Shown: positions 18,668-27,785, counted from the stretch's first letter. The stretch is 64,000 bases of DNA from a bacterium (GCA_021784555.1 JAJYHY010000002.1:17604-81603); one strand, 5' to 3'. A program made the numbers and translations. Notes: generated by a model not told the origin, from the sequence alone.

Positions 18668-19184
18668 CCGCCTCACGCGCCGCCCCGGTGCCCGTTTGCC
18701 TCGAGCACCGGCGCTTTGGCGCGGATCGAGAAAGCGTCGCAGCCGACACCGTTCAGCACGCGGTCGGTACTACGCGTAATGGACCGTTGAGCTTTTGTCT
18801 TGTCCCATGCTAAGTGCTGAAAGGGGGCAGGCTGTCCCAAAGGCTTCATGCCTTCTAAGTCGAAACCGGTTTTTGGCTCCAAATGGTCTCAGCGAGGTAT
18901 CACCCAGACCCACAATAAGTTACGCCGCTTTTTGGGAGGCACTTTTCGGACCCATTTACCCCCCAAAAGGCCCCGAAAATGGGCAAGTAGTGTCAGATCG
19001 CAGCATCAGATCTGGCCGTTGTCGCTTATTCCACAATCCGGCTTTTTGTTGCCATGGCGTCAGGTCGTCAGGTTCCCGCCGTGAGAGACGACCGGTTGGC
19101 CTTTTGGAACCAGGATGCTGACCGCGCAACACTCAAGGTTTAGACTACCGGCAGGGCCGGAACCGCAGGGTCAACGAGGCGCTG

Positions 19185-19427
19185 GTGCAGAATGTGGAGA
19201 CGGCGCGTGCGGTGCTTACAACCGCACCGCAGGGCCAGGCAGTCGACGCGCAGTTCCTGAAGTGGCTGATGGGTCACCAGAAGGAGGCCGGCGACTTTAC
19301 GGCGGTTTCCGGGTTGGTGGATCAGCTCAACGATAATTCGGCGGGCAGGATGACGACGCGGGAGATTGCGGCGCGGGTGCAGCAGGCGCAGCAGGCCGGG
19401 ACCGCGAGGGCAACGGCGTCCGGGTAG
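19185..19427 (+). CDS. small hypothetical protein
   Basis: 80-aa ORF with plausible composition, followed by a terminator-like hairpin. Confidence 0.5.
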   Translation: MQNVETARAVLTTAPQGQAVDAQFLKWLMGHQKEAGDFTAVSGLVDQLNDNSAGRMTTREIAARVQQAQQAGTARATASG

Positions 19428-19459
19428 CGGGCGAACAGGCAAAAAGCCGCAGCAAAAAG

Positions 19460-19486
19460 CCGCGGCCCAGCAACGGGCCGCGGTTT
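19460..19486. terminator. intrinsic terminator-like hairpin between convergent genes
   Basis: CCGCGGCCC-AGCAAC-GGGCCGCGG-TTT. Confidence 0.7.
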
Positions 19487-19503
19487 AGTGGTGTTTGGGG
19501 GGG

Positions 19504-20592
19504 CTAGTGACGCGCGTGGTTCCGGTTCCTGCAGAAGCGCCTGAAGTCCTCGTTGCTGAGGGAGGCGCTCAGGAACTCGATGTCTTTTGCGGTCAGCTCT
19601 GCCGGTGGATGTGCGGGCGGGTTAGTGTGTGACATCAGCTCGTCTGCGATGGCCTTGGCGATTGGGAGGCCCGTGAGGTTCTCCACCCAGGCGAATTGGC
19701 CGTTTGCGTTAGCCTCAAGGAAGACCGGCTCTCCTTTAAGGGGAACGATGAAGTCGAAGCAGGCGAAATTCAGGTTGAACTCGCGCATGTAGTCATGGAT
19801 GCGGCTGTGAAGATTCGGAGCTTCCGTGGCCGTGTGAGTGAGATTTTGGGTGTCGAACCTGTAGTCGTCGGCGGTGAGGTCTCCGGGGCGCGCCTGGATG
19901 CGGCACGTGAATATTCTGTCGCCGACGCAGGTCACCCGCAGCTCGCATGCCTTGGGGATGAATGGCTGGAAGGTTGTCGACAGGTTGGCGATCTTGTCTT
20001 TCACGGCCAGAAGTTCGGCACGGGTGACGCGACGTGTAAACAGGCCGTAGCTGGTCTGCGTGCCCGTGCCCTGGGCGGCCGACAAGGCGCCGAGGCTCTT
20101 TATGGCGAGGTCGCAATTGCTCTTTGCGGCGAACCGAAGGGCGGCGTCCGGGCTGTTTGTCACGAGAGTCTCCGGTACGCGGAAGCCAACCTTGGCAGCG
20201 ACCTTGAGCTGAAGCATCTTGCGGTGAGCGATTCTGGCGTGGAAGGGGTTGTTGATCCAAGGGACGTGGGGAAGGAGGGCGTATAGGTTATCGAGAATCT
20301 CCCGGAACTCGGATTGGACGTAGTCGAGTGAGCCGGCATCGAGTTGGAAATGGCCGACTTGTGGCGTTTCCGGTTTGCGGTACCAGACCGCCTGCACATC
20401 CTGAAGGTTGAACTTCCGTCCGCTGTCCTTGATGTGCAGGGAGCCTGTGCCGAGAGCCGGCTCAATCGTGAGGTCAAGGTTCTGGGCGATGTCTTCGGTG
20501 TTGAGGCGAACCCAGGGCGCTCCGGCTGCGTCCAAGTGGCGGGTCACGGCCCCGATGTGGCCGTCCGGCTTGCTGGTGATAATGAGAATCAT
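19504..20592 (-). CDS. ATP-grasp ligase of MvdD/graspetide-maturase type
   Basis: MILIITSKPDGHIGAVTRHLDAAGAPWVRLNTEDI...VQAVWYRKPETP...FDFIVPLKGEPVFLEANANGQFAWVENLTGLPIAKAIADEL. Confidence 0.85.
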   Translation of the reverse strand: MILIITSKPDGHIGAVTRHLDAAGAPWVRLNTEDIAQNLDLTIEPALGTGSLHIKDSGRKFNLQDVQAVWYRKPETPQVGHFQLDAGSLDYVQSEFREILDNLYALLPHVPWINNPFHARIAHRKMLQLKVAAKVGFRVPETLVTNSPDAALRFAAKSNCDLAIKSLGALSAAQGTGTQTSYGLFTRRVTRAELLAVKDKIANLSTTFQPFIPKACELRVTCVGDRIFTCRIQARPGDLTADDYRFDTQNLTHTATEAPNLHSRIHDYMREFNLNFACFDFIVPLKGEPVFLEANANGQFAWVENLTGLPIAKAIADELMSHTNPPAHPPAELTAKDIEFLSASLSNEDFRRFCRNRNHARH

Positions 20593-20662
20593 ATGTTGAT
20601 GTTACGGCCCGCCGCAGGCTGTCCCACGGCGGGCCACTTGGTTAGCAGTCAGTCCCGGTCAA

Positions 20663-20890
20663 CTAGTCGTCTTTCTTCGTGTCGGTGCGCGATTTGCTGA
20701 TGATCCCGCCGACGGATTCCTCGTACTGGCAGGTGCTGTACCCGCGGGAGGACGCGAATCTCGTCAGTTGGGACACCGGATCGTAGGCGAATGCCGCCTC
20801 GCGATCGGAGTCTTGGATGGTGATGTGATAGGGCAGTGCCGCCATGAGCGGGACCAGCCCTCCGGTTTCCATTTGCTTTGTTACTTGCAT
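20663..20890 (-). CDS. putative graspetide (ATP-grasp-modified RiPP) precursor peptide
   Basis: 75 aa directly upstream of the ATP-grasp gene: ...DREAAFAYDPVSQLTRFASSRGYSTCQYEESVGGIISKSRTDTKKDD; YDPxxQ motif and S/T/K plus D-rich tail. Confidence 0.7.
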   Translation of the reverse strand: MQVTKQMETGGLVPLMAALPYHITIQDSDREAAFAYDPVSQLTRFASSRGYSTCQYEESVGGIISKSRTDTKKDD

Positions 20891-21058
20891 TGTTTTTATG
20901 TTTCGATTTACTGCTTTGTCCGGCGGTCGTTGTTCTCACCCCGAGAACCTGATCCGCCGAACTACGTTAAAATTGCGGTGGGCTGATTTGTTGGTCAGGA
21001 TGGCAACATCCGGCAAGAGACGGCAGGAAGCGACACGAAACGACAGGAGCGGAAATCG

Positions 21059-22561
21059 ATGGCACGGCGGACGAAGTCTGTGGGGAAGCGGCGGGGCAAG
21101 CGGTCTCCGGGTAGAAAGCTTGTACCGGAGGAGGTGCTGTGGATTGAGGGCCAAATTGCCAAGAGGGGGTGGAACAAGACCGAGTTTTACGCTGCCTATG
21201 AGACTGCTAACAAAGGCAAGCCGCTGCCGCGTGACCCCAAGCGCCAACTTCAACGGATTTTCCAGGAGAAGGACCCCACGCCCTTGACGCCGCTGGTCCA
21301 GGCGAACCTCGCAGCGACGCTGAGCATGACGTTTGAGGACTTCGATGCGGGACTGAGGGGCTGTTTGGCTGTGCGAGGCGGTCGTCGGAAGGGAGCGGTG
21401 CCGGACCAGGGCAGCAGGATAATTGGTGCGGAGACAGCCGGAGCAAACGCCAGTGTGATCGAGCGTTTTCAGGAATCCGCGCAGAGATTCGATGAACAAC
21501 TTCTGGCCGACTATTTGACAGGCGTGGGGTTTGCGGAGTGGATGGGCAATAGAGACGATTGGGAGAAGACTGTTCGGCAAGGTAGAGAGTGGCTGGAAGC
21601 GCATCCTGAGGACCTCTACTGTCGTGGAATGTTCCTTTGGTCCATTTTGAACAAGGGTAACCCGAGCGAGATGGTTGGTATCCTCAAAGAGACCGGGCGG
21701 TGGCTGGCTTCTGCTCTACCGCCCGCTGCGGGTTCTGCTGGCCATTACGATTCGGGAGATTGGCAGCGGATGCTTGAAGAGAGGATCTCGCAGCTCAGCA
21801 GCGGGAGCGTCGAGCACCCTAGCTTCGTGCGTTGGCATTTGGAGGATACGCTCGCAAGGGCTGCTCTGCTTCGGTGCCTGAGATTCCAGGAAGGGCGTTC
21901 ACAGCTTCAGAGCGAGTTCACGAAGCTGGGCGGCGATGTGGAGAAGCAGATGCCGATTAGGGCACTGTTCGGCTCGACCAAACCGGGGGAAGTGGATTCC
22001 TGGGTGGCCGCAGCGGTGGCGCAGGCGGATCGGTGGGCTGGTTTCGAGCAGGAAAGCGGCTTAGCACGGTTGTGCCTGATTTGGTTTACTGGACAACAGG
22101 GCCAGGTCGACAGGATGCAGTTTGTAATCGAGCAGTCGCGCCGGTGGCTTGAGCGGAACCCGAGGCATACCTTTGTGCGATGGGCGACGCTCTGGCTGGC
22201 TGGGCTCTGTCCGGAGTGCGAGGCGACTACGCAGCTCATCGAAGAATCGGCGTTGTGGCTGGCGGGGGATGCGCCCGACGACGAGCGGTTGGCGCGGATG
22301 GGATTCTTGTGGCTGGTGGGAGCGAAAGGAACCGCCGAGCAGGTGCGACAAGGGGCCGCGCAAACTGCGAGGTGGCTAAAAGCGCACCCAGCGGATGATT
22401 TCATCCGCGTCGTGTACCTTCTGTTTCTCATCCGACGGAGGGCGGCGCCTGAAGAGCGAAAGAGGGTGATTGGAGAAACGCGCAGGTGGCTGCGGCAGCA
22501 CGGTGATGCTTATGGAATCACGGGGCTGGCCTTGCGCCTCTGTGAATGTGCGCGCAGCTGA
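21059..22561 (+). CDS. HTH-like N-terminus plus TPR-like helical-repeat protein
   Basis: repeat units RRWLERNPRHTFVRWATLWLAGLC / LWLAGDAPDDERLARMGFLWLVGAKGT / RWLKAHPADDFIRVVYLLFLIRRRA / RRWLRQHGDAYGI. Confidence 0.7.
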   Translation: MARRTKSVGKRRGKRSPGRKLVPEEVLWIEGQIAKRGWNKTEFYAAYETANKGKPLPRDPKRQLQRIFQEKDPTPLTPLVQANLAATLSMTFEDFDAGLRGCLAVRGGRRKGAVPDQGSRIIGAETAGANASVIERFQESAQRFDEQLLADYLTGVGFAEWMGNRDDWEKTVRQGREWLEAHPEDLYCRGMFLWSILNKGNPSEMVGILKETGRWLASALPPAAGSAGHYDSGDWQRMLEERISQLSSGSVEHPSFVRWHLEDTLARAALLRCLRFQEGRSQLQSEFTKLGGDVEKQMPIRALFGSTKPGEVDSWVAAAVAQADRWAGFEQESGLARLCLIWFTGQQGQVDRMQFVIEQSRRWLERNPRHTFVRWATLWLAGLCPECEATTQLIEESALWLAGDAPDDERLARMGFLWLVGAKGTAEQVRQGAAQTARWLKAHPADDFIRVVYLLFLIRRRAAPEERKRVIGETRRWLRQHGDAYGITGLALRLCECARS

Positions 22562-22579
22562 TGACGCTCGCGTGGATGC

Positions 22580-23173
22580 ATGAAGTTTAGCTTCGTATCG
22601 TTTGCGGTGATAGTCTTGGCGGTCGTAGTGTCTGGGTTTGCATCTTTCGTGGACGGAACCCTCACCAGCAAGCGGGTGACCATGGGGTTCCTGAACCACG
22701 GCGGGATGTGGGGCGATCTTATCATCATGTCGACAGTCGCCGGATTCGTGGTCCCTCACCTTGTCAGGAGCCGAGTTGTCGTTCTTTCGGCGTTGTGCAT
22801 CGCAGTTGCGGTTACTGTGATTGCCCACCATCAGTGGGGGAGGTGGGACACGACCACTGGGCACATGTTTCCTGCGCACTCGGGGGGTAAATGGTACTTG
22901 GACATCAGTGTGGCTGGATGGCTGCATGTGCTTGTAATGACCGCGTTGCTGACCATCATGCTGGTCTATGCGGCATCCCCCTTGCCGGTCAGGGTCATCG
23001 TCGTTGTATCGGTCCTGGTCACGATGCATCTTTTCTTGGCCATGGTACAGCCGGGGTGGTTCTGCACAGGGCAACTGTGGACGTGGAGGAATTTCGGCCC
23101 GCCGCTGGTGGCATCGGGGATGGTTTGGGCCGTCGCTGTGTGGAAGATTCGACTGGCTGATGGGGGCTTCTAG
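22580..23173 (+). CDS. multi-TM membrane protein, hypothetical
   Basis: 197 aa, several hydrophobic helices, 18 bp after the preceding gene. Confidence 0.6.
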   Translation: MKFSFVSFAVIVLAVVVSGFASFVDGTLTSKRVTMGFLNHGGMWGDLIIMSTVAGFVVPHLVRSRVVVLSALCIAVAVTVIAHHQWGRWDTTTGHMFPAHSGGKWYLDISVAGWLHVLVMTALLTIMLVYAASPLPVRVIVVVSVLVTMHLFLAMVQPGWFCTGQLWTWRNFGPPLVASGMVWAVAVWKIRLADGGF

Positions 23174-23600
23174 AAGCGGAGAAGGTGCTGTCTCTGATGA
23201 ACTTCGGGCTCGCGGAGCTGGCACTGGACCCCGGTGTTTTCCAGTTGGGGTGGCGAGTCAGCGGCCGGTGAGGTCGTGGCTAGGGCGGGGGCGTGGAGTT
23301 CGACTACGGTCCATTGGCGGGGCCTTTGCGGAGGCGGTTGGGGATGAGGCGGTCGTGGCGTAAGCGGGTGCCAACGTGGAAAGCAGCGCCGTCAACGTAG
23401 ATGGCGAGGTAGGGGTGGGGGACCGCGACGTCGGTGTGGAGAGGGGTGGCGCGCCGTCGCCTGGGGCTACGGCCACTTGGGTTTGGGAGTTGAAGCCGTG
23501 TTGCTGGAACAGGCGGAGGAAGCGCAGTTCCAGGGGAGAGCCAACGCCAGCGGCAAATGCCTCCACCCAGGGGCGTGGGTTGTGGTGTCGCGCTGTTCGA
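23170..23600 (-). pseudogene. frameshifted nuclease-like (Vsr/DUF559-type) C-terminal domain remnant
   Basis: three frames together read NPRPWVEAFAAGVGSPLELRFLRLFQQHGFNSQTQVAVAP | LHTDVAVPHPYLAIYVDGAAFHVGTRLRHDRLIPNRLRKG | WTVVELHAPAL. Confidence 0.65.
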
Positions 23601-23695
23601 GCGGAGCGGCGTCCGGTAGGTTTCGCGGATCGCGGTCTGCCTGCATTCTGCGACGCGAGAGCCCCAACCAGCGGAGTCGGAAAGGGACGAATAGC

Positions 23696-24112
23696 TCAGG
23701 CCGTAGTTGTGCGCGGCGAGAGATCATCGGTTCCGTCGGAATTGCGAGGAGCGAAACGTGTCTGGAGTTTGGCGAGGAGGTCGTAAAGAGGTCGGTCGCT
23801 TTTGGTCGGGCCAGCCCACCAGGCGAGGACTTCGAGGGCGGCGTTCTTCAAGCAGTGGTCGAATCGGCGGAGTTCCAGGCCGCCATCGCCGACGAAACCG
23901 GTGGGATCGGGTTGCCCGGCGAGCCAGAAGAGGAAATTGCGCGCGGCCTGGCTCCCTCCGGTGTCTTCGCAGGCGGCGCGGTAAAGCAAATCCAACTCCT
24001 TTTCCGGCACGGGCGCCGGGGGCATCCTCAGCAGGCGCTTAAGCTCGGCAAGAACGGCGTCCCGTTCGGGTTTGGCTTGGCCGGCGGGAATGTCGAGGGA
24101 GATTCTGGTCAT
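23696..24112 (-). CDS. hypothetical protein (DUF7673-like)
   Basis: LLYRAACEDTGGSQAARNFLFWLAGQPD...RRFDHCLKNAALEVLAWWA. Confidence 0.5.
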   Translation of the reverse strand: MTRISLDIPAGQAKPERDAVLAELKRLLRMPPAPVPEKELDLLYRAACEDTGGSQAARNFLFWLAGQPDPTGFVGDGGLELRRFDHCLKNAALEVLAWWAGPTKSDRPLYDLLAKLQTRFAPRNSDGTDDLSPRTTTA

Positions 24113-24277
24113 GGTAGTTGTCCTTTGCTCCCGATTTCGGTCCAGCTTTTCGGCTGCGTGCGAGGCTGAATCACATCAGGAGACCGGGAAAGAGATGAGG
24201 ATTGATTTTGGGGCTCAATTCCTCGAAAGCCGTGAACGGTAGTAAGAACCGCGAGGGGAACTGGCCGAGGGCATCGG

Positions 24278-24586
24278 TCAGCTCTGCGGGTCATCCTGTT
24301 TCTCGTGGGCCTGCTCGAAGATCCACGTGTGCGCTGTGTCTGCGACCTTGGCGACGAGGAGCAGATCGTCGCGGCCAAAGGAGGAAGTGGAAGCCCACTG
24401 GTCCTGCTCTTTGTCCTTGTAGAGTCGTGGGGCGCCGAAATAATCACAGTCATTGATGGTAGCCAAATCAAAGCGTACCCGGTTGGGGCTGGCGCCTGGA
24501 TATGGGAGGGAGCATGATGCCTCAGAACAGGAGAGTAGAGCTGCGATGGCCGGACCGTGCCGATTGGGGCGTCGAGGCGGGGCCAA
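24278..24586 (-). CDS. hypothetical accessory protein
   Basis: RVRFDLATINDCDYFGAPRLYKDKEQDQWASTSSFGRDDLLLVAKVADTAHTWIFEQAHEKQ; protein-like composition. Confidence 0.5.
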   Translation of the reverse strand: MAPPRRPNRHGPAIAALLSCSEASCSLPYPGASPNRVRFDLATINDCDYFGAPRLYKDKEQDQWASTSSFGRDDLLLVAKVADTAHTWIFEQAHEKQDDPQS

Positions 24587-24629
24587 GATTGAGAATTGCG
24601 GGTTGCCGATCCGGTTGGTTGAAGCGCGG

Positions 24630-25670
24630 TCAGTTTTTCTTTAGCCAGGCTTCGATTTCGTCCTTGGCGTAACCGGCGGATTTCAACAACTCGGTGGTTG
24701 AGGCTTCAACCCTGGACCGGAGTTTTGTGTCAGTTTCGAGGCGGCTGTCCACATTCTCTATGTTTTGGATCGCTGCGAGGAGGTCGAGTGCAAGTTCTTT
24801 CTCTCCCGGCGGCGGCTCGGTTTGGGTCTTAATTTTAGAGAGGCCTGAGGTGTCGGTGAGAGGGGATGCATATGGGCGGAACAAAAAGCTTAGCGAGACC
24901 ATGTCGGGCGAACCTGGTTCGACGGAGTAGCAGTACCCGCGCTGCATTTGGATGCTCCACGGGTTCAGTTCCCTGATCAGCCGTAGCAGCCATTTCCCGA
25001 CGCCTAGCCCGAAGAGGGTGAAGAAGTCCGATTCCGAGAGTGCTCCGAAGAAAGTGCAGTCAGCAATATCCTGTCCAGCCGCTGAGGGAATGATCTCGAT
25101 CAGGCGGGCTGCAAAGTCGGGATGGTCGGTGCTGTTCGCACGAACGCAACCGGATAGTTTCTGCATGTCTTCTTCCTCGACCAAGTCCTTGCTCACTCGT
25201 GAGGTGACGAAGAGCAGCCATGGCTCCGTTCTGGAATTGAGTTGGTACTCCATCAGGACGTTGAGGGCATCGTAGTAGCTCGGTCCGCTCTTGCCTTTGC
25301 TGCCGGGGGGCGACACCGACTCACATAGGTCTAAATTCACGACGTCGAAGTCGCCGTAATTTTGGAGATGCCGGTAGGCTTGCGATTGCCTGTTCGCGAT
25401 CTGCTGGAACAGGTCGTGGATGACAGTCGAGGCTCGCCAGATGCCCGGCAGGCTGTTCACTTCGTTGGTGGCGACATTCAACCACGTGTTTGGCTGTGAG
25501 GCGCCGTAGGACTCGTGAAGCCCGAGGTACTTTACATGTTTTCCGAAGCGTAAAAGACATTGGTGCAGCATGCGCACATCCAGGAGGTCATCCCCGGGCA
25601 GGGATAGGTAGTGGAGGGGCCTGTCGTCCTTAAATTTCAGGAACTTGGTGCAGAGCTTTCTGATGTCCAC
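24630..25670 (-). CDS. uncharacterised protein adjacent to a DNA methyltransferase
   Basis: 346-aa ORF; RPLHYLSLPGDDLLDVRMLHQCLLRFGKHVKYLGL...DFDVVNLDLCESVSPPG. Confidence 0.75.
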   Translation of the reverse strand: MDIRKLCTKFLKFKDDRPLHYLSLPGDDLLDVRMLHQCLLRFGKHVKYLGLHESYGASQPNTWLNVATNEVNSLPGIWRASTVIHDLFQQIANRQSQAYRHLQNYGDFDVVNLDLCESVSPPGSKGKSGPSYYDALNVLMEYQLNSRTEPWLLFVTSRVSKDLVEEEDMQKLSGCVRANSTDHPDFAARLIEIIPSAAGQDIADCTFFGALSESDFFTLFGLGVGKWLLRLIRELNPWSIQMQRGYCYSVEPGSPDMVSLSFLFRPYASPLTDTSGLSKIKTQTEPPPGEKELALDLLAAIQNIENVDSRLETDTKLRSRVEASTTELLKSAGYAKDEIEAWLKKN

Positions 25671-25864
25671 GTTCCATCTTCCAGCAAACGTGCCTGCCGG
25701 AGGATTGGCGCGACTTAACGCTCAGTACACTACGCTACCGCCTTTTCTGGCTGCCGGGGGAACTTACCCGGCCGCAGAATCGGCCGACGCTCCGGTTAGC
25801 CAACTCGCCGATAATCCAGTGCTGGACTGATCGGATTCTGGCTCTCATCCGCAAGCGGAAGCCG

Positions 25865-27058
25865 CTAGAGGACTGATGCCAGGCTACTGAAAAAACATCG
25901 ACTGCTGCAGAAACATCGGTGCCCATCCTCAATTTTAGGCCGGTTTTCGCAAAAACTCCGAAAACTCACGCCGGATCCAAGATCCAGCGCCGGCAGCTCG
26001 ATTGCCTTATTGGCGTGTTCGCGGCTTTCAACGTGCGAGCGGAGCAGGCTGTGCCGGATGTTGACCATGTCCCTATGCGATTTGGCCGTCAGCAAGCACA
26101 GCTCGAGGGCGTACGTCCGCGAGTAATCGTACCGGTTAAGGTAGGGCGGTGAGGTAATGATGGCGGCCACCCGGCCCTCGTACCGCACCGGGAGACACAT
26201 CTCCCGCGCATCGCCCTGCCTAACGACAGCCTTTGTCTTTGGCTCCTGTCCGAACGTCCGCAGCTCTGAGAGGTCGGCCGCCATCCTGCCCAGTATCGAG
26301 CGCAAGGCCTCCCGCACTGGCGGAATTTTCTTGTCCACCAGGCGAAGGAACTGTCCGTCCTTCGAAGTGCGGCTGACACTCTCCAGGATACTGAGCAATC
26401 CCAGCAGGAGAAAATGCCGGAACGGGGGCTGAAACTTCTCAGTTTCTTCCTTGAAAAACAGCAACTCGGCCTGGGTTTCCTTCGTAAAGGCCAAATTGAT
26501 GATGCGCACGTCGCGCGGGAAGGTGGACTTTGGCTCTCGAAATGGCGCCTCCAGTAGTTTCTGGCTCGCGCTGAGTATTTCATCCAGGTCCGGCCATTTG
26601 GTCAATTTGGCCCTGGCGACAAAGACGGAGGTGGGCAGGATATCAACCCCGATGCCGTGCAGGCCCAATTCCTGAGCGGCCAGAAGCGTTGTGCCACAGC
26701 CGACGAACGGGTCAAAGACAATGTCTCCCTTTTGCAGACCGAATTGGCGAACCAGGCGTACAACCAACTCGCGGGAAAAACCCTCCTTGTATTTGAACCA
26801 GTTATAGACCGGCAGGCCTTTGTTAGGGACATAAGTCACCAGCCGCCGCCAATCCAGGCGATGTTCGAATGCGTCGCGGTACTTTTGCTCAAGGCGGACT
26901 CGCTCCCGCTGCGAAGGGCTGCCTGTTGCTATCGGAAGCGGACTGAGGTTTCGTTTGGTCCCCGCGGCCGGAACCTCCAGGAACGTCAGTTGTTCCGCAT
27001 CCTTGAGCACGAGCGCCCGGTCAGGTTCCGGCAGATTAGAGTTTGAGGCTAATTTCAT
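25865..27058 (-). CDS. DNA methyltransferase with TSPPY motif (N4-cytosine/N6-adenine class), atypical C-terminus
   Basis: FDPFVGCGTTLLAAQELGLHGIGVDI and IITSPPYLNRYDYSRTYALEL. Confidence 0.85.
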   Translation of the reverse strand: MKLASNSNLPEPDRALVLKDAEQLTFLEVPAAGTKRNLSPLPIATGSPSQRERVRLEQKYRDAFEHRLDWRRLVTYVPNKGLPVYNWFKYKEGFSRELVVRLVRQFGLQKGDIVFDPFVGCGTTLLAAQELGLHGIGVDILPTSVFVARAKLTKWPDLDEILSASQKLLEAPFREPKSTFPRDVRIINLAFTKETQAELLFFKEETEKFQPPFRHFLLLGLLSILESVSRTSKDGQFLRLVDKKIPPVREALRSILGRMAADLSELRTFGQEPKTKAVVRQGDAREMCLPVRYEGRVAAIITSPPYLNRYDYSRTYALELCLLTAKSHRDMVNIRHSLLRSHVESREHANKAIELPALDLGSGVSFRSFCENRPKIEDGHRCFCSSRCFFSSLASVL

Positions 27059-27372
27059 CTGGCAGATGCAATTCGGAACCGGTGTGGATTGCGGGATCGT
27101 AGTTCATCCAGAGGGATTCGGTGCGCTCGCCTTTGGAGGAGTTGCAAAGGCGCGCACCGGCATCGACACGGCGCCAATCCCCGTAAAGGCGATCCATCAG
27201 GGGGCAGGAGTAGCCGGAAAGAGCCACGGCGCCGCGAACCGAATGGAGAAGACCGGCGAGTTGTTCGTGTTCGGCGTCTGTCATTTCATAGCCATAGGCC
27301 TTTGAATCGCCGCGCGATTCATGCGGATAGGGCGGGTCGCAATATAGATTCCGCCCGCCGCGCGCCTCGATT
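27036..27372 (-). pseudogene. 5'-truncated Dam-like DNA adenine methylase
   Basis: reads EARGGRNLYCDPPYPHESRGDSKAYGYEMTDAEHEQLAGLLHSVRGAVALSGYSCPLMDRLYGDWRR...SSKGERTESLWMN; in-frame TAA immediately upstream and no motif I found. Confidence 0.75.
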
Positions 27373-27785
27373 TAGATTCGGCGCCGTGGTTCTGCGCCAG
27401 ACTTTGTCCTGGTGCGCTGCTCATTGCTGCTTCGTCGGAAAGCATGCGAGCGCGACCCGGTTTAGGCAAGGCCGGAATGTGCTCCGGACCATTCGACGAC
27501 TCGAGAGCTTGGCGGTTGGCAAGCCTTGCAGGCGGAAGGACCGCCGGAGGTAGGCCGGGCGGCAAACCGGTCATCCCTGGCAACGATGGGATTTGTCAGA
27601 GGGCGCGATTATCAGGTCTCTATTCCTGCACGGCGTGCTTGATTGCCAGGGCGCCATTGCCCCCGTCGCAAACCGTTGCTTTACGGTTTGCAGTCCGTCC
27701 GCCTGCCACGTAACTTACGGACATGAACGAGACGTCGTACTTCCGGCTCGTTGAGCTTTCGCTGATGCCCCAAAGCTGACGCCAC

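Noticed and set aside
18668-19130. Possible second half-site or small RNA after the integrase
   Set aside because: No tRNA fragment duplicate and no clear structured RNA could be recognised by eye
27281-27713. ORFs between the methylase remnant and the radical SAM region
   Set aside because: No recognisable domain and low-quality composition; likely decayed sequence
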